A stretch of DNA of 64,000 bases from Burkholderia sp. HI2500 (GTDB taxonomy: Bacteria > Pseudomonadota > Gammaproteobacteria > Burkholderiales > Burkholderiaceae), in NCBI RefSeq assembly GCF_002223055.1, contig NZ_NKFL01000007.1:682001-746000 (forward strand), read 5' to 3'. Shown here piece by piece: positions 1 through 8,321 of the stretch (its first letter is position 1; every line of letters begins with the position of its first letter). Both the position numbers and the translations under genes were made by a program. The notes beneath the pieces were generated by a model, which searched no databases, was not told the origin of the DNA, and was given only the letters and a program-made list of their open reading frames with translations.

Positions 1-25
1 CCCGCCACGCGGTGCGGAGGACACG

Positions 26-1471
26 ATGAGCGATCGCGCGCCGGCACTCGAGCGCACGCTAGCCGCCGGCGTGCCGCCGCACCGCACGTCGCTGCGTGCG
101 ATCTTCCCGACCGTCGCGGCCGCGAGCCTTGGCTTCGCGATCGTCCAGCTCGACGTGACCGTGGTCAACGTCGCGATTCCGAGCCTCGGCCATTCATTCG
201 GATCGAGCGTCCACGGGCTGCAGTGGATCGTCGATGCGTACACGCTATCGTTCGCCGCGCTGCTGCTGACGTCCGGCACGCTGGCCGACCGCTTCGGCAG
301 CCGCCGGCTGTTCGCGTACGGCCTTGCGCTGTTCCTGCTGGCATCGCTCGGCTGCGCGCTCGCGCCGTCGCTGGCCGCGCTGATCGTCGCGCGCGTCGCG
401 CAGGGCGTGGGCGCCGCGATGATCCTGCCCACGTCGCTCGCGCTCATCACGCACGCGTGCGCCAACGATGCCGCCGCACGCGTGCGGGCCGTCGCGTGGT
501 GGAGCGCGACGGGCGGCGCGATCAGCGCGGCCGGGCCGACGCTCGGCGGCCTGCTGATCGATTCGCTCGGCTGGCGTGCGATCTTCTTCATCAATCTGCC
601 GATCTGTGCGGCCGGCCTGTGGCTCACGCTGCGCCACGTGCGCGATTCGGCCGCCGCGCGCACGCGGCTGTTCGATCCGGCCGGCCAGATCGTCGCGGTG
701 CTCGTGCTCGCGCTGCTGACGGGCGGGATCATCCGGGCCGGCGCGCAGGGGGTGGGCGATCCGTATGCGGCCGGTGCGCTGGCCGCGTCGGTCGTGCTCG
801 GCGCGCTGTTCGTCGCGATCGAGCGGCGCGTGGCCGCGCCGATGCTGCAGCTCGCATTCTTCCGGATCGCGCGCGTGCCGGGCGTGCTCGCGATCGGCGC
901 GGTCACGAATGCCGCGTTCTACGGGCTGATCTTCTCGCTGAGCCTCTATTTCCAGAACGCGCGCGGCTTCACCGCGACCGAGTCGGGGCTCGCGCTCGCG
1001 CCGCTCACGATCATCATGCTCGCCAACATCGCGAGCGCGCGTCTCGCCGTCCGCCATGGCTTCCGCGCGACCGTCATCGTCGGCCTCGCCGTGTCGCTCG
1101 CGGGCTACGTGTGGCTGTGGCAGACGCTCGGCGCGCACACGCCGTATGCGCTGCTGGCGCCCGGGCTCGCGGCGATGGCGATCGGCGGCGGGATCGCGAT
1201 TCCCGCGCTGACCTCGACGATGCTCGGCAGCGTCGAGGCCGGCCGCGCGGCCACCGCGTCGGCGATCCTCAATACCGCGCGCCAGGTGGGCGCAGCCGTC
1301 GGCGTCGCGGCGCTGGGCGCACTGGTCGCGGGCCAGGGCGCGGCGATCGTGGCCGGCGCGGCACGCGGGTTCGCGGTCGCGGCCGTGCTCGTCGCCCTCT
1401 GCATCGTGCTGGCCGCGCGCTGGCCCGGCGATGCGCCCAGCAATGCGCCCGATAGCGGCCCGCGGGCCTGA
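26..1471 (+). CDS. DHA2-type MFS drug/metabolite exporter
   Basis: This is an inner-membrane proton-coupled exporter of the major facilitator superfamily, EmrB/QacA (DHA2) type. At 481 residues it has the length expected for 14 membrane helices, and hydrophobic segments run through the whole protein. The loop-2 motif A is seen as GTLADRFGSRRLF near residue 85, and an antiporter-type motif C-like stretch (ARVAQGVGAAMILPT) follows. The ATG is preceded by a good Shine-Dalgarno (GGAGG, about 7 nt upstream). The gene ends 44 bp before an ATP-grasp ligase on the same strand, so the two are probably co-transcribed. This suggests, but does not prove, that it exports the product of the ligase(s). The substrate is unknown. 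Confidence 0.9.
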   Translation: MSDRAPALERTLAAGVPPHRTSLRAIFPTVAAASLGFAIVQLDVTVVNVAIPSLGHSFGSSVHGLQWIVDAYTLSFAALLLTSGTLADRFGSRRLFAYGLALFLLASLGCALAPSLAALIVARVAQGVGAAMILPTSLALITHACANDAAARVRAVAWWSATGGAISAAGPTLGGLLIDSLGWRAIFFINLPICAAGLWLTLRHVRDSAAARTRLFDPAGQIVAVLVLALLTGGIIRAGAQGVGDPYAAGALAASVVLGALFVAIERRVAAPMLQLAFFRIARVPGVLAIGAVTNAAFYGLIFSLSLYFQNARGFTATESGLALAPLTIIMLANIASARLAVRHGFRATVIVGLAVSLAGYVWLWQTLGAHTPYALLAPGLAAMAIGGGIAIPALTSTMLGSVEAGRAATASAILNTARQVGAAVGVAALGALVAGQGAAIVAGAARGFAVAAVLVALCIVLAARWPGDAPSNAPDSGPRA

Positions 1472-1515
1472 GCCCAAGCCCCCTTCAACCGATCCCACAG
1501 CCCAGCGAGGAATCC

Positions 1516-2784
1516 ATGCCGCACCGCTTCATCGATACCGTCCTGATCGTCGACGGCGCGTCGACAGCCGCCTATCTTGCGCCCGCGTTCCGCGCCTACG
1601 GCATCCGTTGCGCGCACGTGATCAGCGACCCCGACCTGCCGGAAATCTACCGGAACCAGTTCGTCCCGTCCGACTATATCCGCCAGGTCCAGCATCACGG
1701 CGATGTCGACGAGACGCTCGCGCAGTTGAGCGACCTGCGGATCGGCGCGGTGCTGCACGGCCTCGACGCGGCGCTCGAACTGGCCGACTCGCTCGCCGAA
1801 CGGCTCGACGTGCCGACGCGCAATCCGCTCGCGACGTCGGCCGCGCGGCGCGACAAGTACGCGATGAACGAGCGGATTCGCCAGGCCGGCCTGCGTGCCC
1901 CGGCCCATTTCCACAGCACGTCGGTCGACGCCGCACTCGAATGGGCGCGCGCGTACGGCAAGCTGCCGCTCGTGGTGAAGCCGGCGCGCAGCGCGGGCGT
2001 GACCGGCGTGAAGATCTGCCGGACGCTCGATCAGGTCGAGGCCGCCGCGCGCGACGTGCTGGCCACCCGTTCGCTGTACAACCAGCCGAACGACGACATC
2101 GTGATCCAGAGCTATTCGGAGGGGCAGGAATACATCGTCGATTCGGTGTCGTTCGAAGGCCGCCACCGGGTGGTCAGCCTGTGGGAAGTGCACCGCGACC
2201 GCACGCATGCGCCGCGGCTCGACAAGATGCTGGTGCTGAATCACGCCGATCCGCGCTACGCGCCGCTGCTCGACTACGCGGTCGCGGTGCTCGACGCGCT
2301 GGACGTGCGCTTCGGGCCGACCCATCTCGAACTGTTCGATACCGCCGACGGCCCGACGATCGTCGAGCTGAACGCGCGACTGCACGGCAGCCTCGATCCG
2401 CGGCTGACGAGCGCGGTCAGCGGCGAGAATCATGTGTCGGCTGCCGTGGAAGCGGTGCTGCATCCGGAGCGGCTGTTCGGTGACGTCGCCGCACCGACGG
2501 ATTTTCGGGGTTACTGCGGGCACGTGCTGCTGCTGTCGTCGCGCAACGGCGTGCTGCGGCAGGACTTCACGTGGCAGGCGATCCAGGCGCTGCCGTCGTT
2601 CGTCGGGCTCAAGCAATGGGCGAGGGTGGGCGACACGCTGCGCGTGACCACCGACCTGCAGACGGCGCTCGGCACCGTCGGCCTGTACAGCCCGACGTTC
2701 GAGCGGCTGCTGGAGGACTGCCGGCGGATTCGCGAGATCGAGGCTGAATTCTTCGCGGATGAACGGGCGGTTGCGCCGGCGTAG
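1516..2784 (+). CDS. ATP-grasp domain ligase
   Basis: The protein (422 aa) has the layout of ATP-grasp carboxylate-amine/thiol ligases. An N-terminal Rossmann-like part begins VLIVDGAST. A central ATP-binding lobe follows (LVVKPARSAGVTGVK near residue 155), and the metal/ATP site comes late (TIVELNARLHGS near residue 285). Family members activate a carboxylate as acyl-phosphate and join it to an amine; some make dipeptides or tailor natural products. It lies just downstream of the MFS exporter with a GAGGAA ribosome site before the ATG. A second, distinct ATP-grasp gene lies 2 kb downstream. The substrate cannot be read from the sequence. It is too divergent to call PurD, CarB or biotin carboxylase. 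Confidence 0.82.
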   Translation: MPHRFIDTVLIVDGASTAAYLAPAFRAYGIRCAHVISDPDLPEIYRNQFVPSDYIRQVQHHGDVDETLAQLSDLRIGAVLHGLDAALELADSLAERLDVPTRNPLATSAARRDKYAMNERIRQAGLRAPAHFHSTSVDAALEWARAYGKLPLVVKPARSAGVTGVKICRTLDQVEAAARDVLATRSLYNQPNDDIVIQSYSEGQEYIVDSVSFEGRHRVVSLWEVHRDRTHAPRLDKMLVLNHADPRYAPLLDYAVAVLDALDVRFGPTHLELFDTADGPTIVELNARLHGSLDPRLTSAVSGENHVSAAVEAVLHPERLFGDVAAPTDFRGYCGHVLLLSSRNGVLRQDFTWQAIQALPSFVGLKQWARVGDTLRVTTDLQTALGTVGLYSPTFERLLEDCRRIREIEAEFFADERAVAPA

Positions 2785-2822
2785 CGCGTGCGGCGCGGTG
2801 CGGCGCGCCGAGGTGCGCCCTG

Positions 2823-3698
2823 CTAGCGCCCGAGCAGCGCCCCCGCCTGCCGCCCCAGCACCGCACGCAATGTATCGAGCTCGGGCAGCTCAGGCGCTTC
2901 GTCGGACGTGACGAGATAGGTCGTCACACTGTCGAGATCGTCGAACGAATGCGCCCGCAGTTCCTTGCGCGCCACGTGCTCGGTCGTGATCCGCTTCGGC
3001 AGGATCGCGACGCCCATGCCGGCCGCCACGCAGCCGAGGATCGCGCCGAACGTGCCGAACGACGCCACCGACTCGATCGCGATGCCGCGCGCCTTCAGCC
3101 AGTGCTCCGCGACCGCGCGATACGGGCAGCCGTCGTGAAACGCGAGCAGCCGCACCGGGTTGTCGGCCAGCACCTGCCGCCGCGTGGCCGTGGTCGCGCT
3201 CACCAGCACCATCTCTTCGGCGAACGCCGGGTCGTAGCGCAACCCGGGGCGCACGACCGCGCGCGCGGTGAGCGCGGCGTCGATCCGGCCGCGCAGCAGT
3301 GCATCGGCCAGATCCGGTTCGCTGCCGATCTGCACCGCAAGGCCGAGCGCCGGGTCGCGCGCCTTCAATGCAGCGGCGAGCGCCGGCAGCCGCGTGGCCG
3401 CCGTGCTTTCCATCGAGCCGAGCCGGAAGCTGCGCGCGACCGGTGCCTCGCGCACCACCTGCGTCGCTTCGTCGACGAGGCGCAGGATGCGATCGCAATA
3501 CGGAATCAGCCGACGCCCGGCGTCGTTCAGCACCAGCCGCTTGCCGTGCCGGTCGAACAGCGGCGCGTCGAGCGACGCTTCGAGCAGGCGCAGCCGCGCG
3601 GTGACGTTCGACTGCGTGCAGCCGAGCCGTTCGGCCGCGCGCAGCGCGCTGCCTTCCTGAACGACGGCCCGGAAGGTTTCGAGCAGAGGGATGTTCAT
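2823..3698 (-). CDS. LysR-family transcriptional regulator
   Basis: A 291-residue LysR-type regulator. The N-terminal winged helix-turn-helix begins MNIPLLETFRAVVQEGSALRA, with the recognition helix around AAERLGCTQSNVTARL. A periplasmic-binding-protein-like effector domain fills residues 90-290. It is transcribed away from the permease that starts at 3866. The 167-bp AT-rich gap between them is the usual place for a LysR binding site, so the permease and the downstream ATP-grasp gene are its likely targets. It converges on the ATP-grasp gene ending at 2784. The effector is unknown. Confidence 0.9.
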   Translation of the reverse strand: MNIPLLETFRAVVQEGSALRAAERLGCTQSNVTARLRLLEASLDAPLFDRHGKRLVLNDAGRRLIPYCDRILRLVDEATQVVREAPVARSFRLGSMESTAATRLPALAAALKARDPALGLAVQIGSEPDLADALLRGRIDAALTARAVVRPGLRYDPAFAEEMVLVSATTATRRQVLADNPVRLLAFHDGCPYRAVAEHWLKARGIAIESVASFGTFGAILGCVAAGMGVAILPKRITTEHVARKELRAHSFDDLDSVTTYLVTSDEAPELPELDTLRAVLGRQAGALLGR

Positions 3699-3865
3699 AT
3701 CACTTTCTCTTGTTACTGATCGCAGTTATATCATTTTACTTCGCAAAAAATCCGGATTAGCCTTGCGGATACCCGGTGCCCGACGGCCCGCTCCCGAGGA
3801 ATCCGCATGCCCTTCTCCGCCTGCCCTGGTCGCGCGACCGTCCGCCGTCGTCCCGAGGCTCGCCC
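3699..3865. promoter_or_regulatory. Divergent LysR/permease control region
   Basis: The first half of this gap, around 3700-3760, is far more AT-rich than its surroundings (for example ATATCATTTTACTTCG). It lies between a LysR gene and the divergent permease. LysR proteins typically bind T-N11-A sites in such gaps. No single operator can be assigned by eye. Confidence 0.45.
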
Positions 3866-4810
3866 GTGCGCACGCTGATCGCCGCGCTGGTGCGGCGCGG
3901 CCCGACCGTGCTCGCGTGCGGCGTCGGCCTCGGGCTGCTGGTGCCGCCGCTCGCGGCTCTCGCGCGGCCGCTGATGCCCGTCACCGTGTTCCTGTTCGTG
4001 CTCGGCACGCTGCTGCGCGTCGAGCCCAGCGCGGTGCGCGCGGTCGCGCGGCGGCCGGCCGTGTCGCTGCTGCTGCCCGCCGCGACGATGATCGCGTGCC
4101 CGGTCGCGCTCGGCATCGCCGCGCGGCTCGCCGGCATGCCGTACGACTGGGTCGTCGCGCTGGTGATCGCGTACTGCGCGCCGCCGTCGAGCGGCACGTC
4201 GACGATCGCGCGGATGCTGTCGCTCGACGCCAGCGTCGCGCTCGTCGCGACCCTCGCGTCGATGGTGTTCGTCCCGCTCACCGCGCCGCTGCTGACGGCC
4301 TGGTTCAGCCACGATGCGGCCGTGTCGATCTCGCCGCTGAATCTCGCGTTACGGCTCGCGCTGCTGATCGGCAGCGCCGAGGGCGTTGCGCTGCTCGTGC
4401 GGCGCTTCGCCGGCGCCCGGCTCGACCGCTATGCGACACCGATCGATGCAACCGTCGTCGTTGCGCTGCTGGTGTTCGCGCTCGGCACGATGGCCGGCAT
4501 GCAGCAATCGATCATCGACGCGCCGCACCGCGCGCTGACCGCGATCGCCCTCGCGTTCGCCGTCAACGCGGGCTTCCAGGTCATCGCGTACGGGCTCACG
4601 CCCGGCGACGTCCGCACGCGGCTCAATGTCGCGCTGATCGTCGCCAATCGCAACGTCGGCCTGATGTGGGCCGCGCTCGGGCTCGCGGCGACGCCCACCA
4701 TGGCGCTCGTGTTTACCTGCGCGCAGTTGCCGATCTACACGCTGCCGCGCGTCGTCCAGCATCTGCTGCCGCGCCTCGAAGCACAGCGCCTGCGCCGCCG
4801 CGCACGCTAG
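3866..4810 (+). CDS. BASS-family (bile acid:Na+ symporter-like) permease
   Basis: An integral membrane protein of about 314 residues from the chosen GTG start at 3866 (VRTLIAALVRRG). The frame is open upstream to an ATG at 3776, but that extension is Arg/Pro-rich and not membrane-like, so the GTG start is preferred; no strong ribosome site is visible. Nine to ten hydrophobic segments and the motif AYCAPPSSGTSTIARMLSLD resemble the BART/BASS superfamily, whose members move organic anions with sodium. It is divergent from a LysR gene and 49 bp upstream of an ATP-grasp gene. Whether it imports a precursor or exports a product is unknown. Confidence 0.7.
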   Translation: MRTLIAALVRRGPTVLACGVGLGLLVPPLAALARPLMPVTVFLFVLGTLLRVEPSAVRAVARRPAVSLLLPAATMIACPVALGIAARLAGMPYDWVVALVIAYCAPPSSGTSTIARMLSLDASVALVATLASMVFVPLTAPLLTAWFSHDAAVSISPLNLALRLALLIGSAEGVALLVRRFAGARLDRYATPIDATVVVALLVFALGTMAGMQQSIIDAPHRALTAIALAFAVNAGFQVIAYGLTPGDVRTRLNVALIVANRNVGLMWAALGLAATPTMALVFTCAQLPIYTLPRVVQHLLPRLEAQRLRRRAR

Positions 4811-4859
4811 CCGGCACGCGATGCCGTTCCCCTCTTCCGCCCTCGATCAAGGATCTAGC

Positions 4860-6083
4860 ATGAAGCGACTCATCGTGATCGGCGCCCGCGCCACCGGCAG
4901 CAGCCTCGCGCTCGTGCGTGGCGCGCTTGCGCGGCAAGCGGCCGTGACCGTGATCACCGCCCCCGGGCACCGTCTCGACGGCGTCTTTCCCGCGGGCGTC
5001 GAGACGATCAACCTCGAACCCGATGCCGGCCAGCTCGCCGGCTGGCTGCGCACGCGCTATCCGGACGAGATCGACACGCTGCGCGTGACGACCGCACACG
5101 ACACCTACGCGCGCACCGCCGCGTGGGTCGCCGACGCGCTCGGCCTGCCCGGCCCCGATGCGCGCCACGTCGCGCACGCGGTGTCGAAGTCGAACCAGAA
5201 GGCGCTGCTCGCCGCGCACGGCATCCCGGCCGCGCAATTCGTCACGGGCACGCTGGCCGCGCCGGCGGCGCTCGCGGCCGCGGCAGACCCGCTGCGTTTC
5301 CCGGTCGTCGTCAAGCCGTCGGAAGGCTCGGCGAGCGACGGCGTGCGGCGCTGCGAGGACATCGCCGAGGTCCGTGCGCAGCTCGACGCCCTCGCTGCCG
5401 GGCAAGCCGACGCTCAAGCGCTCGCGACCGAGCGCGTCGTGATCGAGGAATTTCTGAGCGGCAGCGAATACTGCGTCGAGTATTTCGACGGCCGGTACGT
5501 CGGCGCGCTGCGCAAGCTGAAACGGCACGGGGCGGGCTTTCTCGAGCGCGGCTATACGTCCGAACTCGACCTCGACGCGAGCACGCTGCGCGCACTGATC
5601 GACGTCGGGACGCGCGCCACGGCCGCAGCCGGGCTGACCTGGGGTCCCGTACACCTGGACTGCATCGTGCACGACGGCGTGCCGCACGTGATCGAACTGA
5701 ATCCGCGCATCGCGGGCAGCTTCATCTGCGACATCGTGCGCGACGGCTATGGCTTCAACGTGGTCGAAGCATTGCTCGACAGGCTCGACGGACGCCCGGT
5801 GGAGATTCCCGAGCGGTTTGAACCGCAGGCGTATGCGCGCGCCGAATTCCTGCTCGACAGCGATCCCGGCGCGTGGCGTTTCGCGCAGGCGGGCGAGATT
5901 CACGACGGCACGGTCACGATCAGTTACGGACCGCAGGTGCTGCCCGATCGCGAGCGGCGTGCGTTTCTCTATGTGCGGGTGGCGCTGCCGGTCGCGCACG
6001 GTGCGGACGGCGCGCCCGCGCATCCCGGTTCGTCGGCCCACGGAAATCCCGTCGGGCAGCACGCCGTTTCCGGCTCGCCTTGA
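4860..6083 (+). CDS. ATP-grasp domain ligase (second)
   Basis: A 407-residue ATP-grasp enzyme starting at the ATG at 4860 (MKRLIVIGARATGSSLAL), which has AAGGA upstream; the longer reading from 4821 lacks such a site. Visible elements are VVVKPSEGSASDGVRR (ATP lobe), VIEEFLSGSEYCVEYF and the metal-binding HVIELNPRIAGSF near residue 280. These are typical of amino-acid ligases and natural-product ATP-grasp enzymes. It is distinct in sequence from the ATP-grasp at 1516 and follows the permease closely. Two ATP-grasps, an exporter, a permease and a LysR suggest a small ligation pathway; the product is unknown. Confidence 0.82.
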   Translation: MKRLIVIGARATGSSLALVRGALARQAAVTVITAPGHRLDGVFPAGVETINLEPDAGQLAGWLRTRYPDEIDTLRVTTAHDTYARTAAWVADALGLPGPDARHVAHAVSKSNQKALLAAHGIPAAQFVTGTLAAPAALAAAADPLRFPVVVKPSEGSASDGVRRCEDIAEVRAQLDALAAGQADAQALATERVVIEEFLSGSEYCVEYFDGRYVGALRKLKRHGAGFLERGYTSELDLDASTLRALIDVGTRATAAAGLTWGPVHLDCIVHDGVPHVIELNPRIAGSFICDIVRDGYGFNVVEALLDRLDGRPVEIPERFEPQAYARAEFLLDSDPGAWRFAQAGEIHDGTVTISYGPQVLPDRERRAFLYVRVALPVAHGADGAPAHPGSSAHGNPVGQHAVSGSP

Positions 6084-6153
6084 AACGGCCAACTGCACGC
6101 CCTCCCGGGCTCGGCCGAACGCTGTCGTGCCGCGTGGCTTCGGTCAGGCACCG

Positions 6154-6678
6154 TCACAAACGACGCCCCAGCAACTGCCCCGGCCACCCTTCCACGTCGA
6201 AGGGTGAAATTCGCTCATAGCCGCACGACTCGTAGAAACGCACCAGCGCGCCGGTCCCGCCGCCGTAGCAGTCCACCCGCAAGCGCGCCACCCCGGCCGC
6301 CCGGGCGCGCTCGTCCGCGAAGGCCATCAGGCGCCGGCCGACACCCCGCGCCCGCGCATCGCGCGACGCCACCAGCACGCGCACGTAGATTTCCGGCTCG
6401 GTCGCGGGCGGCACGTAGGGCATGGACTCGCCGAGGATCAATGCGCCGAGGACGCGGCCGCCCTGATCCTCTGCGACCCACGCGTCGGGCAGCGCGCAGG
6501 CGTCGGTCACGAGCGCGATCCGCCGGGGTTGCGTCGACCAGGGCTCGCGGCCCCATTGCCCGTCGTTGCCGATGGCGACGAACCACGCAATCACGTCGTC
6601 GAAGATCGCCAGCACGGCCGGGGCATCGCGTGCGCTGGCACGACGGATTCTCACCTTGTCCACGCCTGTCACCGTCAC
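6154..6678 (-). CDS. GNAT-family N-acetyltransferase
   Basis: A single-domain acetyl-CoA-dependent acetyltransferase of about 174 residues. The fold is shown by VRIRRASARDAPAV at the N terminus, the acetyl-CoA loop VASRDARARGVGRRLM, and the C-terminal VRFYESCGYERIS strand. I choose the GTG at 6678 because it has GAAGGAG about 8 nt upstream; the frame continues to 6771 without a ribosome site. It converges on the ATP-grasp gene ending at 6083. The substrate is unknown. Confidence 0.8.
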   Translation of the reverse strand: MTVTGVDKVRIRRASARDAPAVLAIFDDVIAWFVAIGNDGQWGREPWSTQPRRIALVTDACALPDAWVAEDQGGRVLGALILGESMPYVPPATEPEIYVRVLVASRDARARGVGRRLMAFADERARAAGVARLRVDCYGGGTGALVRFYESCGYERISPFDVEGWPGQLLGRRL

Positions 6679-7114
6679 GTTCAACACTCCTTCGCCTGCG
6701 TCATCGACCGGCGCGCAATGGGATATCAAGCCGGGCTGCCCAGGGACACGCGATGGAAGCCCGGCGATCAAGCCTGCTACGGTACTGACACTCCACCCGA
6801 TTGATCAAGGTGTGACGGCCCGCGATTCGACATGACGGGTTGTCTTCGTGAAAAACCCGGGCCAACGAGCCGCCACGTTGCCGGCGGATCAACACGGCAA
6901 CGTGGTTCGAGGCGTAGCAAGGAAGCCGAAAGATCGTGCTGCAGCGCATTGCCCACGACGCTCCGCCGATCCGGCGCAACGCCCCGCCGCCTGCTCCGCC
7001 CCGGATCGCAGCGAATCGCTTCCCGCGCGAATGTCGCCGTTCACGGCAAAAATATACAATCGACGCAATGCATCGCAGGCATGAAGCGCCAGCCGCCCAC
7101 TCTCGCTCGCCACC
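6679..7114. other. Intergenic region with 10-bp inverted repeat
   Basis: A 436-bp divergent gap between the GNAT gene and the CobS-like gene, with no convincing coding frame. It holds a perfect inverted repeat (CCACGTTGCC at 6873-6882, GGCAACGTGG at 6896-6905). A TATACA box at 7053-7058 could be a -10 element for the CobS-like gene, although no good -35 is seen. Confidence 0.5.
6873..6905. repeat. Perfect 10-bp inverted repeat
   Basis: CCACGTTGCC and GGCAACGTGG are exact reverse complements separated by 13 nt. There is no T-run on either side, so an operator or cruciform is as likely as a terminator. It sits about 210 bp upstream of the CobS-like gene. Confidence 0.6.
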
Positions 7115-8317
7115 ATGAACGCACCCGCTGATTCCACCTCCTCCGCCCCGTCGGTACTCGGCGTCTATCGTCAACTGGCGGACCCGTCCGCCGGGCAATG
7201 GATCGTCAGCCGCTCCGAACGCGCGCACATGTACCGCATCCAGCATCACCGGCCTGACGGCAGCACCTCCGTCGATACGGTCGTCGATGCGGACAACCTC
7301 GACGCGAAGCTCCACAAGTGGATCCAGGAGGGTTTCGTCCGGCGTGAAGCCGGCGATCGCGCGGCGCCCACTCATCGCGGCGCGTTCATGCAGGCGCTGC
7401 GAAGCGCGCACGCGGCGCGACCGGCGGCAGCCGGCGACGCAGCGCACGTCGCGCAGGTGGGCGGCGTGCCGATGCCGCGCGGCCCGGGCGGGCCGCTCGT
7501 GCCGCCGGTGAACCTGGCCTACCTGTTCACCGCGCGCGTGACGAACGTGCTGGAAGACATCGTCGAGAACCGGCGCATCCTGCTGATCGGCCACACCGGC
7601 ACGGGCAAGACGAGCCTCATCGAGCAGGCCGCCGCGCTGGCCGGCCATGGCGTACTGCGCTCGAACATGAACGGGCAGACGACGGTCGGCGACTTCGTCG
7701 GGTTCTGGACCGTCAAGGGCGGCGAGACGATCTGGGTCGACGGCGTGCTGCCGACCGCGATGCGTGAAGGGCTGTGGCTCATCGTCGACGAGATCGACTT
7801 CGCGGAGCCGGCGATCCTCGCGGTGCTGACCGCCGTGCTCGAACCGGCCGGCCGCTTGTTGCTGAAGGAGAAAGGCAACGAGATCGTCGTCCCGCATCCG
7901 TCGTTCCGGCTGTTCGCGACCGCCAATGCGGTGGGCGCGATGGGCCAGTTCCGCCATCTGTACCAGGGGGCCAACGTGATGAACGAGGCGTTTCTCGACC
8001 GCTGGCGCGTCTACCGCCTCGACTACCTGCCGCCGCCCGACGAGGCGCGCGTGCTGCAGCGCACGTTCGGCCCGGCCATGACCGCGGCGATGGCCGACAC
8101 GCTCGCGGCCATCGCGGCCGACTGCCGCGCCGCGTTCGTCCGCGAGGATCTGGCCAGCGCGTTCTCGACGCGGCGCCTGATCGACTGGGCCGAGCTGATG
8201 CTGCGCACCGGCGATCCCGAATCGGCCGCCGGCCCGACGATCTATGCGAAGGTCGGCGCGGAAGACGCCGACCTGATCCGCAGCATCATCCGCCACTACA
8301 TCGACGTCGAGGCCTGA
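7115..8317 (+). CDS. CobS-like AAA+ ATPase
   Basis: A 400-residue AAA+ ATPase. Residues 1-110 form an unusual N-terminal region (SRSERAHMYRIQHHRPDGST). The ATPase core starts near residue 130 with Walker A GHTGTGKTS. Walker B is LIVDEIDFAEPAIL, followed by sensor-1 PHPSFRLFATANAVG and an arginine-finger stretch with LDRWRVYRLDYLP. These segments match the CobS subunit of aerobic cobaltochelatase and the MoxR group. The partner VWA gene starts 4 bp after its stop, as in CobS-CobT and MoxR-VWA pairs. No large CobN-like subunit is present in the window, so cobalt insertion is not supported here. A chaperone-like metal-insertion role is possible. Confidence 0.82.
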   Translation: MNAPADSTSSAPSVLGVYRQLADPSAGQWIVSRSERAHMYRIQHHRPDGSTSVDTVVDADNLDAKLHKWIQEGFVRREAGDRAAPTHRGAFMQALRSAHAARPAAAGDAAHVAQVGGVPMPRGPGGPLVPPVNLAYLFTARVTNVLEDIVENRRILLIGHTGTGKTSLIEQAAALAGHGVLRSNMNGQTTVGDFVGFWTVKGGETIWVDGVLPTAMREGLWLIVDEIDFAEPAILAVLTAVLEPAGRLLLKEKGNEIVVPHPSFRLFATANAVGAMGQFRHLYQGANVMNEAFLDRWRVYRLDYLPPPDEARVLQRTFGPAMTAAMADTLAAIAADCRAAFVREDLASAFSTRRLIDWAELMLRTGDPESAAGPTIYAKVGAEDADLIRSIIRHYIDVEA

Positions 8318-8321
8318 CGCG

